This document shows, piece after piece, positions 35,401 through 45,113 of a stretch of 64,000 bases of DNA. The stretch covers positions 1-64,000 of the forward strand of contig CAYFFG010000017.1 of assembly GCA_964342355.1 (NCBI GenBank). Direction: 5' to 3'. The DNA is from Hirschia sp964342355 (lineage in GTDB: Bacteria; Pseudomonadota; Alphaproteobacteria; Caulobacterales; Hyphomonadaceae). Numbering within the stretch: position 1 is the first letter of the stretch; each line of letters opens with the position of its first letter. Below the pieces are notes generated by a model. It searched no databases, was not told the origin of the DNA, and saw only the letters and a program-made list of their open reading frames with translations. The position numbers and the translations under genes were made by a program.

Positions 35401-36513
35401 GTGTTTGAAGTTTCGAAGATCGCCAATCAGATTTTGGTCGTCATCCCGACCCTGAATGAAGAAAAACACATTGAAGCGTGCTTTCGCTCTCTCATGTGTG
35501 GGTCTGAGGAACTGAAAAACGTTAAGTTTGTTGTCGCAGACGGCGGTAGCACGGACAGAACGGCAAAGATCGTAACAGACCTTGGAAAGTCATTTCCAAA
35601 TCTGGAACTCATCCACAATCCCAAAAAGATACAAGCAGCAGCTGTGAACATTGCGGCGCGCACGGTGGATAAAGAACGTTCCATTTTAGTTCGGTGTGAC
35701 GCTCACTCGATCTATCCAAAAGACTTTGTGCTTAAAGTTGCATATCGCTTGAAAGAAGCCGGGGCGGCGTCTGTTGTTGTGCCGATGGACGCAGTCGGTT
35801 CCGGAAGTTTCCAGTCTGCGAACGCCTGGGTTGTCGATCAGCCTCTGGGATCAGGCGGATCTGCTCATAGAGGCGGACTAAAATCTGGTTATGTCGACCA
35901 CGGTCACCACGCAGCATTTGATCGAAAGGTGTTCTTGGAACTTGGCGGTTACGACGAAAGTTTCACCCACAATGAAGATGCTGAATATGATTGCCGTGTG
36001 ATCAAGTCTGGTCGCCGCATCTATATGGATGCGGGCGCGCGCATTCAGTATTTTGCCCGCGACAGCTTTATGGGCGTCTGGAAACAGTATTACAAATACG
36101 GTGTTGGCCGCGCACGCAATATGAAGAAACATCGGTCTGCGCCTAAACTGCGTCAGGCGATTCCTTTGCTTAACCTGATCGCGATGGCGGCGGGGCTGCT
36201 TGTCTGGATGACGATGGGACGCAATGGTGAGGCGTTTTCCAACACAATTACCAGCCTGATAGCGATTGAACCCTTCTTATATATGGGCGCGTTGCTGGGC
36301 GTGAGCGTGGCGTGCATGCTCAAACTGAAATCAGCAAAGGGCGCGTATGCCGGACTGGCGCTGGCCGCGATGCACAATGGCTGGGCGTTAGGTTTTCTAA
36401 AGGGCATGTTGTTTGTGCCGCGTCCTGGGGCGGACGAAGACACGCTGGTGCTTACACGCGACGATATGCTGCCGCCATCTAAGGATGATCAGGAAGCTGC
36501 GCTTACAACATAA
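35401..36513 (+). CDS. exoA: ExoA-like family 2 glycosyltransferase
   Basis: Membrane-associated GT2 of 370 residues that resembles succinoglycan ExoA. Motifs: VVIPTLNEEKHIEACFRSL, VVADGGSTDRT for the donor site, VRCDAHSIYP as the metal region and HNEDAEYD with the catalytic acidic residue near residue 182. The C-terminal 110 residues contain two to three membrane segments. The GTG start at 35401 is set by GGAG seven bases upstream; the frame is open for another 36 codons. In succinoglycan assembly ExoA adds a beta-1,3 glucose; the same reaction here is an inference. Confidence 0.85.
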   Translation: MFEVSKIANQILVVIPTLNEEKHIEACFRSLMCGSEELKNVKFVVADGGSTDRTAKIVTDLGKSFPNLELIHNPKKIQAAAVNIAARTVDKERSILVRCDAHSIYPKDFVLKVAYRLKEAGAASVVVPMDAVGSGSFQSANAWVVDQPLGSGGSAHRGGLKSGYVDHGHHAAFDRKVFLELGGYDESFTHNEDAEYDCRVIKSGRRIYMDAGARIQYFARDSFMGVWKQYYKYGVGRARNMKKHRSAPKLRQAIPLLNLIAMAAGLLVWMTMGRNGEAFSNTITSLIAIEPFLYMGALLGVSVACMLKLKSAKGAYAGLALAAMHNGWALGFLKGMLFVPRPGADEDTLVLTRDDMLPPSKDDQEAALTT

Positions 36514-36541
36514 GCTACGCTAAGCCTGTCGATTTGAAACG

Positions 36542-36573
36542 GACCTGTTTATCTTGGATAAGCAGGTCTTTTT
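36542..36573 (+). terminator. Intrinsic terminator after exoA-like gene
   Basis: GACCTGTTTATC (36542-36553) pairs with GATAAGCAGGTC (36557-36568) with a single wobble around a TTG loop, then TTTTT. Strong hairpin plus T-run on the plus strand, 28 bases after the stop. The minus-strand glucanase gene ends at its edge. Confidence 0.9.
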
Positions 36574-37408
36574 ATTGAGGTGGTAGTTTGACGTTGTCGC
36601 TGCACTGTTCTGCGTCGACGTCATCAGCCGCCTGATAGGACATACAAAGTAAGTGCATCTGGGCGTCGTTTTTAAAGGTGGGCAGGCCGTGCCAATCATA
36701 AAACCGGCCTGTCCAGATTTGGGCGATCAGGCGTTGCGGTGTGTCGGGAATATCAAAGTCGGCGTCTGTGACTTGGAATATCGGTTTGTCGTCAACGGAC
36801 CACGAAAGGCGTTCAGGGGTCCATTCAAACGCGTAGAGATGAAACGCACTGGCGGTGTCAAACTCCATGTCGATCGGTTTGCTTCCGATTTGTCTGGAGG
36901 CGTTATAGGCGTTTAGGTGAACCGAATTTGTTTGTCCGCCAAGAAATTCGATGTCGATTTCATCGTGCGGATCACCGAAATAATCATTCGTGTGAGTGAA
37001 GAAGCCTGACACCACACCGCCGCCTGTTGGGGCTTTCATAACCACTTCAAAACGGCCGTAATGAAACCAGCCCCGGCGCTGAAGCTCGCCGCCTTCAAAA
37101 TAAGGGAAGAGGCCAAACCGAAGTTTGCGGGTCAGTTTGAGAATGACACCTTCATCTGTCGCGATGACGTTTTGTGAGGACCAGCTGTTTTTGAAAATGC
37201 CGCCTTTGACTTTGAAATCCGACACATACCAATCGTTTTCATCCAGTGGCGCATCGAAGTGCGTTGTAAAAGATTCCTCCAGCGTGCGGTTTGGAGGACG
37301 TTCCTGTGCATGTGTTTGCATGCCGGAAAATAATGCAATGGCGCCAAGACTAAGCGGTTTTACCACGCTTGCGTGTTTGAATTGGAATTGCGTTTTCTCT
37401 TTGATCAT
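36572..37408 (-). CDS. exoK: Family 16 glycoside hydrolase (ExoK-like)
   Basis: Secreted endo-beta-glucanase of 278 residues. The catalytic motif HDEIDIEFLG gives nucleophile Glu150 and acid/base Glu154. A signal peptide is visible with cleavage near THA-QERPP (residue 34), after a long n-region starting MIKEK. In Exo loci this enzyme trims high-molecular-weight polymer. Its opposite orientation to the exo genes suggests separate control, and about 300 bases lie before exoQ. Predicted to cut beta-1,3 or beta-1,3/1,4 glucans; exact linkage unknown. Confidence 0.9.
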   Translation of the reverse strand: MIKEKTQFQFKHASVVKPLSLGAIALFSGMQTHAQERPPNRTLEESFTTHFDAPLDENDWYVSDFKVKGGIFKNSWSSQNVIATDEGVILKLTRKLRFGLFPYFEGGELQRRGWFHYGRFEVVMKAPTGGGVVSGFFTHTNDYFGDPHDEIDIEFLGGQTNSVHLNAYNASRQIGSKPIDMEFDTASAFHLYAFEWTPERLSWSVDDKPIFQVTDADFDIPDTPQRLIAQIWTGRFYDWHGLPTFKNDAQMHLLCMSYQAADDVDAEQCSDNVKLPPQ

Positions 37409-37705
37409 AAGCTGTCAGCCCGATGATTGGCGTTTGAATAAGCCATGCAATTGCGACACCTAAATCCTGCCCGGTGGCGAAAATCTTGCAGGTGTCTGAA
37501 CAGAAAACTTCAAAGCAAGCTCGCCCGGTTCAAACATCTTTATCTTCAAAATGTTAGCCAGAAGGCGAGAGGGGTGAGATTGGGTGAGTTTGAATTCGCG
37601 CTACGGGCGAATGGGTTTAGGCGCCAATCTTGTATATGGATAGTGAATGAATAACGTCTTGCACCTTTATGGGGCAGCGTTATGGATGTCACGTAAGAGG
37701 CTTGC
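37409..37705. promoter_or_regulatory. Divergent region between exoK- and exoQ-like genes
   Basis: About 297 bases with no supported gene. A 69-codon open frame at 37445-37654 has unlikely composition and no ribosome site. Presumed promoters for the secreted glucanase (minus) and the polymerase operon (plus) lie here. I see no clear dyad. Confidence 0.4.
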
Positions 37706-39055
37706 ATGTCCGTCACAGATACATCAGCTGGCGATTTTCGCGCTAAAAGCGGACTACTGTCTCCAAATCTGGTGCCGGTAAAAATCCCGTTCGAAGGCTC
37801 ATGGCTTGAGATCCTGTTGGTTGCAGTCTGGTTTTTTGCAACAGCTGCTGATTTCCCGGGGATGGGACCAGTTCGCTATCTTTGCCTTGCGTTGTTTATG
37901 GCCAGCCTGGTTTGGAACCGAGAGTTCCTGCGGCCGTATTTCGGGCATTTGTGGTTCTTGTTTCTTTTTCCGGCATGGGTCGGTTTTTCAGTTCTTTGGT
38001 CGCCGAATTCCTCAGCTGCGCTGAAATTTGGAATCATGCACGCGCTTGACGTCATGATGATGATTTACATCGCCATACGATTGAGTCCGCATCAGATTAT
38101 CAAAGCGCTGTTTTACGCCTATATCCCTGTTTCGCTAATTGTGATCGCGCATCTGCCGCAGCTTGGTCCTTACAATACGCCGATCGGATTTACAGAAAAA
38201 AACCTGGTCGCAAACCGCATGTTCTTCATGTTTGTCGCGTGTCTCTACATGATCTTTGCTGAACGCGCGAACTGGCTGGAAAAGGGCGCAGCTTTGTTCT
38301 TCATGCCGTTGACGTTTCTGGCGCTTTTTAAAGTGGAGTCAGCCACGTCTCTGGTGATGGCAATACTAGCGTTCGGGGTGATGACCATTATCGGCACATT
38401 CTGGCGCGCTGTCGCCAAAATCCAAGCGGCTTCATATGTCTTGATGGTGGCGTTGCTCGCAATGATGATTGGCGGAGTTATCGTGGCGATGTCGATCTTT
38501 ACACAAGGGCCCGTCAACGCATTTCTTGATGCGGTTGGCAAGGACGCCACTCTCACAGGGCGAACCGAACTTTGGGATTATGGCGCTCAGTTGATCCGTG
38601 ACAATCCGGTTATGGGTATCGGTGCGGAAGGTTTCTGGCAGCTTGGCCGCGGGGATGCTGAGTCATGGCTGGAATACTTCCACAAAGCGGCGGGCACACG
38701 CTTTAGTTTCCATAACTCTTACATCGAAACAGCGGTCCATTTAGGGCTTGTTGGCGCAGCTTTCCTTCTGATCGGTGAAGCATTTGTCGTCTATCGCTTG
38801 TTCGCCAACTGGTTCCGCAAGCAGGATCTGGCGATGTCATTTTTCCTCATTCTGGGAGTATTGGCGCTGGCGCGGTCATTTACGGAATCCGACCTTTATA
38901 ACGTGTTTGAGATGAACAAGATTATTCTGTTCGTTGGGGGCCTTAGCGCCATGTCCTTCCGGCATGTGTTGGCGCCGTCCAAGGCGATCCGCCAAAATGA
39001 GCAGGGCGGGTTTGAAGTGGCTGAAGACCAAATGACGCCGCTTCCGGCACGCTGA
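37706..39055 (+). CDS. exoQ: ExoQ/Wzy-type polysaccharide polymerase
   Basis: Inner-membrane protein of 449 residues with about ten hydrophobic segments and the O-antigen ligase/polymerase layout: periplasmic loop LTGRTELWDYGAQLIRDNPVMGIGAEGFW, then FHNSYIETAVHLGLVGAAFLL. These match the Wzy_C-type polymerase ExoQ, which joins repeat units. It leads the exoQ-exoO pair, with the glycosyltransferase following 26 bases later. ATG 37706 is the first start, with a short polar N-terminus. Confidence 0.87.
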   Translation: MSVTDTSAGDFRAKSGLLSPNLVPVKIPFEGSWLEILLVAVWFFATAADFPGMGPVRYLCLALFMASLVWNREFLRPYFGHLWFLFLFPAWVGFSVLWSPNSSAALKFGIMHALDVMMMIYIAIRLSPHQIIKALFYAYIPVSLIVIAHLPQLGPYNTPIGFTEKNLVANRMFFMFVACLYMIFAERANWLEKGAALFFMPLTFLALFKVESATSLVMAILAFGVMTIIGTFWRAVAKIQAASYVLMVALLAMMIGGVIVAMSIFTQGPVNAFLDAVGKDATLTGRTELWDYGAQLIRDNPVMGIGAEGFWQLGRGDAESWLEYFHKAAGTRFSFHNSYIETAVHLGLVGAAFLLIGEAFVVYRLFANWFRKQDLAMSFFLILGVLALARSFTESDLYNVFEMNKIILFVGGLSAMSFRHVLAPSKAIRQNEQGGFEVAEDQMTPLPAR

Positions 39056-39081
39056 AATCATCACGCGCTAAAGGTTGAGCC

Positions 39082-40044
39082 ATGACAGATGTCTCCGTCA
39101 TCATCGCAGCTTTCAAGGCGCAGGATTATGTCCACAAGGCGATAGCGTCCGCACTGTCACAAGAAGGCGTGGATCTGGAAGTTATCGTTGTCGATGACGC
39201 GTCTCCTGATGACACAGCTGAAGCCGCACGGATGGCAGGCCGCAGCGATCCGCGCCTAAAAGTCATCAGACAGGAAATAAATGGCGGGCCGTCAATAGCG
39301 CGCAACACAGCAATCGCGTCTGCCAAGGGGCGCTATGTGGCTGTGCTGGATGCTGACGATAGTTTTGCGCCGCAAAGATTGTCGCAACTTGTTCGCGTGG
39401 CGGATGAGACGCAGGCCGACATTATCGTGGACAACATTCAGCGTGTGGACGGGCAAGGTCAGGCGATCGAAGATCATTACTTTCTGTCGGCCCCGGCATT
39501 CGCGCAGCGTCACGACATTGATCTGGCGACCTATATTCGAAACAATCGAATGTTTTCAAAACTACCAGCGCTTGGATATCTCAAACCGTTGTTCAAAACG
39601 GAAACACTCAAGAAACATGGCGTCGAATATGACCCATCCCTCAGAAACTCTGAGGATTATTATTTAGTGGCTGACCTGTTGGCCTGTGGTGCGCGCATGG
39701 TGTTTGAGCCAATAGCTGGGTATCTTTACCAGGTTGAAGCAGGGTCTATTTCGCATCGGCTGACGCCGGAGCTGACTTCAAAATTGGTGAATGCGGCCAA
39801 AAGGTTTGAATTGCGCCATCGGGCGGAATTAAATTCTGACGCATTCCTGGCTGCGAAGGCGCATACGCGTCGCCTGAAGCACGCGCATACGTTTGTCAGC
39901 ATCGTAGATCATCTCAAGGCCAAGCAATTTCTGGCTGTTTTGGGGGCGTTGATCCAACAGCCGGACGCGTTCGGATTTGTAGTAAGTCAACTTGCGGGCA
40001 TTTTGATTGAGAAAGTCACTAAAAAACAAACCGTTGCGGCCTAA
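39082..40044 (+). CDS. exoO: ExoO-like family 2 glycosyltransferase
   Basis: GT2 of 320 residues, with VSVIIAAFKAQDYVHKAI, VVDDASPDDT, then GGPSIARNTAIASAKGRYV and the metal site LDADDSFAP near residue 93. The GPS.ARN and GRYVAVLDADDSFAP combination is characteristic of succinoglycan ExoO. Tail residues SEDYYLVADLLACGA carry the ED catalytic base. Transfers one glucose to the lipid-linked octasaccharide in the model pathway; here inferred from family. Confidence 0.85.
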   Translation: MTDVSVIIAAFKAQDYVHKAIASALSQEGVDLEVIVVDDASPDDTAEAARMAGRSDPRLKVIRQEINGGPSIARNTAIASAKGRYVAVLDADDSFAPQRLSQLVRVADETQADIIVDNIQRVDGQGQAIEDHYFLSAPAFAQRHDIDLATYIRNNRMFSKLPALGYLKPLFKTETLKKHGVEYDPSLRNSEDYYLVADLLACGARMVFEPIAGYLYQVEAGSISHRLTPELTSKLVNAAKRFELRHRAELNSDAFLAAKAHTRRLKHAHTFVSIVDHLKAKQFLAVLGALIQQPDAFGFVVSQLAGILIEKVTKKQTVAA

Positions 40045-40400
40045 TTTTACCCATTCCTCTAGGGGATGGTTAATTTTGCAGTGAAAACAGCGATTAATTG
40101 GCGAACCGTATTGAATTTTAGCGACCTATCTAGGAAAATTTTTAGCATCAGGCGCTTTAGTTTGTCTGAGAAAAACCTTGTTTTTGTTGGTTGTTGCTTT
40201 TGCAGCAGATCAACACCTTCAAGGTAATGAGGTTGAGGGTGTTCAACAGCTTCAAATGATAGCTGATGGATGCGCTTGATGGGGAAAAAGTGGGACAATC
40301 AAAAAATTCCTGAATTCAGGGTGTGTTTGGCCCCAAAATTGCTCCTGTCAGGAGAATTCTAATTTTCGCGCACATTGCGCGTAGCAGGAAGGGACTGCAC
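40045..40400 (+). promoter_or_regulatory. Control region of the export genes, with two CCTG/CAGG dyads
   Basis: About 356 bases without a gene. Near its end are two similar inverted repeats: CCTGAATTCAGG at 40309-40320, an exact 12-base palindrome, and CTCCTGTCAGGAG at 40340-40352. Their left TCCTG half-sites start 33 bases apart, close to three helix turns, so a dimeric regulator could occupy both on one face. They lie 50-90 bases before the barrel gene start. Confidence 0.45.
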
Positions 40401-41693
40401 GTGTCGAAACTGATCAAACTTATGAGCGTAAGCTCCATCGCGATCGTCTTAACAACCGGCGCCAGCTACGCGCAGGAAGACTTTTTCAACCGCGACCGAG
40501 TGACGGGCGCAGGCGAGCGCTATCACGAAGATTTTGAGCCAAAGCCACTTCGCTTGGGCGCATTTAACGCAACGCCGCGTCTGGAGCTGGGTGTTGAATC
40601 AAACTCAAACGTTTATGCGCGCGAAGACGTTGAAGACTCTGACATTATCGTAAAAGCAAATCCAAATCTGCGTCTTGAGTCAAACTGGTCGGCGCACGCA
40701 CTCAGCGTGGATGTTGGCGCAAGACATTCTGAATACACAGACATTGGTTCAGAATCGAACACAGAACTCACATCTGGTCTGCGTGGCCGCATTGATGTGA
40801 GCCGCGATTTTGAAATCAACGTCAACGCAGGCGCAAACAATCTGTTCGAACGTCGCGGCACATCAGGCGATGTTTCATTCTTTGCCGAGCCTATCGAATA
40901 CTCACTCATTCAGGCCGGCGCAGAAGCGCAGTGGACACGTCAGCGTGTGCGTCTTTCTGCAGGTGTGCAGACAACTGAATACGATTATGAAGATGCAACT
41001 TTGACAGCTGAAGGTGTGGATGCTGGCCAACCTGTTGACCAGGATTTCCGTGACCACTCTTTCAATGTCATCAACGCGCGCGCTGCGTACGCTGTTAGCC
41101 CGGACATCGCACTCTTTGTAAACGCCGCCGCTGGTCAGCGTGAATTTGATCAATTGGGCGGTGATGGTCTGGACCGTGACGCAGACACTTTAAACGTCAG
41201 CGTTGGTTCAAGCTTCCAGCTACCGCAACTGATCCGTGGTGAAGTTGCTGTTGGTTTTCTTCAAGAAGACCGTGCGGACGTAAATGTTGAGGACATTGAA
41301 AGCGTATCTGTTTTTGCAGATGTGCAGTGGCTTCCAACTCAGCTCACGACCGTCAGCCTGGGCGCAAGCCGCGACACACGTGACTTTGGTCTGTTGAACA
41401 TAACCTCAGCGTTGGTCACACAAGTTGATCTCGGCGTTGACCACGAGCTTAAGCGCAACGTTCTGTTGAACGCCCACGCAACAGTTGGTGTTGAAGAGTT
41501 CAGTTCAAATGATCTCAGCGCTTCTTACAACCAAGACTATTACACAGTTGGCGCGCGCGCGACTTACAAGATGAACCCGCACGCGCACTTTAGCGCTTAT
41601 GTGGATTTCAACAGCCGCGAAACTGACAGTGACAGCCTCGGCTACACATTCGACCAAACAATTGTTGGTGTTGGCGTAACCCTGTTCCCATAA
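40401..41693 (+). CDS. Outer-membrane beta-barrel protein of the exopolysaccharide locus
   Basis: Protein of 430 residues with a signal peptide (MSKLIKLMSVSSIAIVLTTGASYA, GTG start with GGAAGGGA upstream) followed by many alternating beta-strand segments and many acidic loops. It fits the putative-porin BBP2 type of outer-membrane proteins seen beside exopolysaccharide genes. No OPX (Wza) protein is seen nearby, so this barrel may be the outer-membrane exit or a companion. The final strand ends in VGVGVTLFP. Upstream of the tyrosine kinase in one operon, 61 bases apart. Confidence 0.8.
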   Translation: MSKLIKLMSVSSIAIVLTTGASYAQEDFFNRDRVTGAGERYHEDFEPKPLRLGAFNATPRLELGVESNSNVYAREDVEDSDIIVKANPNLRLESNWSAHALSVDVGARHSEYTDIGSESNTELTSGLRGRIDVSRDFEINVNAGANNLFERRGTSGDVSFFAEPIEYSLIQAGAEAQWTRQRVRLSAGVQTTEYDYEDATLTAEGVDAGQPVDQDFRDHSFNVINARAAYAVSPDIALFVNAAAGQREFDQLGGDGLDRDADTLNVSVGSSFQLPQLIRGEVAVGFLQEDRADVNVEDIESVSVFADVQWLPTQLTTVSLGASRDTRDFGLLNITSALVTQVDLGVDHELKRNVLLNAHATVGVEEFSSNDLSASYNQDYYTVGARATYKMNPHAHFSAYVDFNSRETDSDSLGYTFDQTIVGVGVTLFP

Positions 41694-41754
41694 GGGAGCA
41701 GGCCGCCCGCACCTGAATATCTGTAGAGTTATTGTACTTTTAAGGACATCCACC

Positions 41755-44007
41755 GTGAGCAAGGCATATCCATACCCGATCGAAGCGAGCGCGCTGCAAT
41801 CCTTCTCGTCTTTGACGGGGCCTGCGCAAGTCATTAGCCTTCAGCAGGTTGTGAGGACAATCCGTCGTCACATGTGGACGCTTGCTGCGGTGGTGGTGTC
41901 GATCTTTTCGATCGTCGCCGTTCTGACTTTCCAGATGACGCCGGTCTATCAGGCCGGTGCGAAGGTTATCGTTGATCCGCGTCAGAACCAGTTGCTGGAC
42001 ACCGGACAATACGGGCTGGATGATTCACCAGAAGCGCTTGAGACAGAACTTGAGGTTATTACCAGTCCAGTTCTGCTTGGCCGTGTCGCAGAAGAACTTG
42101 AACTTCACAAATTGCCGGAATTCAATCCAAGCCTTGTCAAACTTGAAGGTCTGGACAAATTCAAGGCGGACGTAAAAGGCGTCATTAAATCAATCGTGCC
42201 AAGCAACGAGCCTGCAAGGCCTGTGATTGAGCTGACAGAAGCTGAAAAAGAAGCCGCTCGCATTAAGACAGCTACGGCTATATTAGGGCAGAAAGTACGC
42301 GCCGAACGTGTTGGTCGCAAGCTATTGTTCCAAATCACTGCAAGCAGCATCGACCCAGAGATGGCGGCAAAGATTGCAAACACAGTCGCGGATCAATATC
42401 TGGTCGACCAGCTTGAGACAAAGTTTGAAAAGACACGCCGTAAAAACGAATGGCTGGATGTGCAGCTGTCCGATTTGCGCTCTGAGGTGAACGCTGCTGA
42501 AAGTGCTGTGGAAGCTTATCGTGCGCAACAAGGCCTGTTGAGCGCAAAGGGCCAAACGCTTACTGAGCAACAGATTTCTGATATTTCTGCTCAACTTATC
42601 ACACAAGAAGCAGAATACTCTGAACGCCGCGCACGTTTGTCGTCTGTGCGCAACCAGCTGAACCGCGGTGCGGGCGCAGAGGCGATCGCAGAGGCGCTTC
42701 AGTCCAGCACAATCCGTAACCTGCGTGAACAGCAGGCGCAGGTTGCCCGCGAGCGCGCAGACCTTGAAACCAAGTATGGCCCGCGTCACCCTGATGTAAT
42801 TGCCATTATTGGTGAAGAACGTGATATCCGTCAGCAGATTGAAGCTGAAATTCGCCGGATTGTTTCAAGTCTGGAAAGTGAAGTCGCGATCTCTCGTCAA
42901 CGTCTCGACTCTTTGCGTGCGAGCCTTTCCAGTCTTCGCAGCGAGTTGGCCTCCAACAACCAGGCGCTTGTGCGTTTGCGTGAACTTGAACGGAACGCGG
43001 AAGCCAAGCGGACCCTTTATGAAGACTTCCTGTCCAAAATGCAGGAAACAAACGCTGAGGAATCCATCAATCAGGCTGATGCGCGTATTCTTGCCTATGC
43101 TGATGTGCCTACAGCGCCAGCATTGCCACGCAAGACGCTGAACCTGGCTCTGGGTCTGATCCTTGGGTTTGCAACTGCTGGCGCGATCGTTCTCGTCATT
43201 GAGCTGCTGGACAACCACATCTCAGCGGGTGAAGAGATCGAGGAAAAATACTCTGTGCCTTTCCTTGGCAACGTACCTCTCTTGCCAACAGGATTGGGCA
43301 CGAAGGCGCAACCGGCCAAATATCTGGTGAACCATCCGATGTCTGCGTACGCAGAATCCATGCGCAATCTGCGCGCATCGGTGAAGTTTGCTGATATCGA
43401 CAAACCTGCTCAGCTGGTGACGGTCACATCCTCCTTCCCATCAGAAGGTAAGACCAGTCTGTCACTTTCCCTGGGCCGTATGTCCGCAATGACCGGATCT
43501 CGCACCCTGGTGATTGATGGTGACTTCCGTCGTCGTCAGCTAACAGAAATCTCTGAACTCAAACCAGAAACAGGTCTTGTTGAATACCTGTTGGGCGAAG
43601 TGGAGCTGGAAAGCGCAATTCACCGCGACACGGAAACAGAGCTTGACGTTCTGCCGCTGACCAAAGCGCGCAACACAACACGCGATGTCTTCGGCTCAAA
43701 AGCATTTGATGCGCTGATTGCACGTCTGCGGACTGAGTACGATCTGATCGTGATTGACACGGCGCCAATCCTCCTGATGGCGGAAACGCGTGTGATCGCG
43801 GCTAAATCTGACCAGGTTCTGGTGACGGCGCGTTGGCGCAAGACAAGCCGTGCGGCGCTGACACAGACACTGAGCGTGCTGCGTGAATTCCGTGCGAACG
43901 TTGCTGGTGTGGCGCTGACATTTGTTGACCTTAAGCGCTTGTCCAAGCACTCAGGTTCTGCGCTGAGCAACTACAAAGCTTACTCAAAATACTACATCAA
44001 CGGATAA
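41755..44007 (+). CDS. exoP: Wzc/ExoP-type polysaccharide co-polymerase with BY-kinase domain
   Basis: Inner-membrane chain-length and export protein of 750 residues, GTG start with TAAGGACA upstream. Domains in order: N-terminal Wzz region with a membrane helix near residues 40-60, a long periplasmic coiled-coil stretch (roughly 200-430), a second membrane helix with the proline-rich APALPRKTLN lead, and a tyrosine kinase domain: SSFPSEGKTS (Walker A), LVIDGDFR (A'), LIVIDTAP (B). The C-terminus carries four tyrosines in SNYKAYSKYYING for autophosphorylation. A single chain, unlike split HfsA/HfsB pairs. Confidence 0.93.
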   Translation: MSKAYPYPIEASALQSFSSLTGPAQVISLQQVVRTIRRHMWTLAAVVVSIFSIVAVLTFQMTPVYQAGAKVIVDPRQNQLLDTGQYGLDDSPEALETELEVITSPVLLGRVAEELELHKLPEFNPSLVKLEGLDKFKADVKGVIKSIVPSNEPARPVIELTEAEKEAARIKTATAILGQKVRAERVGRKLLFQITASSIDPEMAAKIANTVADQYLVDQLETKFEKTRRKNEWLDVQLSDLRSEVNAAESAVEAYRAQQGLLSAKGQTLTEQQISDISAQLITQEAEYSERRARLSSVRNQLNRGAGAEAIAEALQSSTIRNLREQQAQVARERADLETKYGPRHPDVIAIIGEERDIRQQIEAEIRRIVSSLESEVAISRQRLDSLRASLSSLRSELASNNQALVRLRELERNAEAKRTLYEDFLSKMQETNAEESINQADARILAYADVPTAPALPRKTLNLALGLILGFATAGAIVLVIELLDNHISAGEEIEEKYSVPFLGNVPLLPTGLGTKAQPAKYLVNHPMSAYAESMRNLRASVKFADIDKPAQLVTVTSSFPSEGKTSLSLSLGRMSAMTGSRTLVIDGDFRRRQLTEISELKPETGLVEYLLGEVELESAIHRDTETELDVLPLTKARNTTRDVFGSKAFDALIARLRTEYDLIVIDTAPILLMAETRVIAAKSDQVLVTARWRKTSRAALTQTLSVLREFRANVAGVALTFVDLKRLSKHSGSALSNYKAYSKYYING

Positions 44008-44050
44008 TATTCAGAGCAGGGGAAACACCCCTGCGCTGAACGCCAAACTG

Positions 44051-44083
44051 AAAAAGCGCTCCTCGGTAGAGGGGCGCTTTTTT
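44051..44083 (+). terminator. Intrinsic terminator after the Wzc gene
   Basis: A 14-bp stem starting AAAAAGCGCT at 44051 and ending GCGCTTTTT at 44082, one wobble pair, loop GGTA, then a T-run. It sits 43 bases after the stop. Clear end of the barrel-Wzc operon. Confidence 0.93.
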
Positions 44084-44162
44084 GTATGCAGTTTCCAGTC
44101 GATGGGGATCGGGCAGGGTAGTTGAGATTTAAAAGGATATGGTGATCAGCTGCGAAGCCAGA

Positions 44163-45113
44163 TTAGTCAGCTTTTTTGTTGCCGTATTCTTCATAGCTGA
44201 AGCCGAAGGCAAATGCGATCATGCCAGCGCCGCGAGATGCTGTGTAAAGCCGATTCATAGTGGGAATTTTAGCTTTGCCTAAGCTGAGCGCGTAAGTTGT
44301 GGCGGCCATGCTTAGCCCGGCTCCAATACGGACTAGGCCGCCGACAACCGCCTTGATCCGGGTCGATGTTTGTGAAGCGTTGCGTCCGCCAATCATCGCA
44401 TCAGTCATGCCTGTGCGGTACCATCGACGCAACAGCCAGGACACTTGCGCTCGATTGTCCGGAATGTGTTCGTGGACGATAGCTGTGCTGGATTGGGCAA
44501 GGATGTGGCCGCGATCCATGAGTTTTGAGAAAAATAAAGTGTCCTCACCACCAAGCAGCGACATTTTAGGATCAAAAGTCAGGTCTTCGTCAGCTATCGC
44601 CGACATACTGATCAGGCAATTACACGTCGCGCCGGGCTTGCTCATGATGGCATCGGTTTCATACGGTGTGGCGTGCGGCGCCCAATCGGCGATCCACGCA
44701 GAGACCTTATCGGAATAGACTGAACGCACCGGTCCAAAAACAGCGGTCGCGCCGGTTGTTTTTTGACGGCGTAACAATTCATCCAACCAGTTCGGTGTCG
44801 CAAATTCATCGTCATCTATGAACGCAAGAAAATCATAGTCTTTAGCCATCGACAGCGCACGGTTGCGCACATGCGTTACGCCAGGACGGTTTTCCACCTC
44901 ATAAATGACCTTGAATGGGCTGTGCTCGCTGTGGGCGCATACCGCGTCACGGGCGGTTTCACCCGGATCGTTTTCTATGACCGCGATTGTGATGTCCGCG
45001 TCTGGATCTGTTTCAAACTGGAGCGCATCAAGACTGGTCAACAGGCCCTTGAGCAAATCAACTCGCTTATATGTGGCGATGGCAACCAGAATACGCGGTG
45101 ATGGAGACGTCAT
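44163..45113 (-). CDS. Family 2 glycosyltransferase
   Basis: GT2 of 316 residues with ILVAIATYKRVDLL, IAVIENDPGETA as the donor loop and FIDDDEFA as the metal site. Near the end are basic residues and a hydrophobic segment (VGGLVRIGAGLSMAATTYAL), so it may be membrane-bound. ATG 45113 is favoured; a TTG at 45146 is the first possible start. It faces the exopolysaccharide operon and probably belongs to it functionally, although the terminator separates their transcripts. Confidence 0.8.
   Translation of the reverse strand: MTSPSPRILVAIATYKRVDLLKGLLTSLDALQFETDPDADITIAVIENDPGETARDAVCAHSEHSPFKVIYEVENRPGVTHVRNRALSMAKDYDFLAFIDDDEFATPNWLDELLRRQKTTGATAVFGPVRSVYSDKVSAWIADWAPHATPYETDAIMSKPGATCNCLISMSAIADEDLTFDPKMSLLGGEDTLFFSKLMDRGHILAQSSTAIVHEHIPDNRAQVSWLLRRWYRTGMTDAMIGGRNASQTSTRIKAVVGGLVRIGAGLSMAATTYALSLGKAKIPTMNRLYTASRGAGMIAFAFGFSYEEYGNKKAD

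Noticed and set aside
37445..37654. 69-codon frame between exoK- and exoQ-like genes
   Set aside because: Composition rich in Arg, Cys and Trp typical of non-coding frames; no ribosome site.
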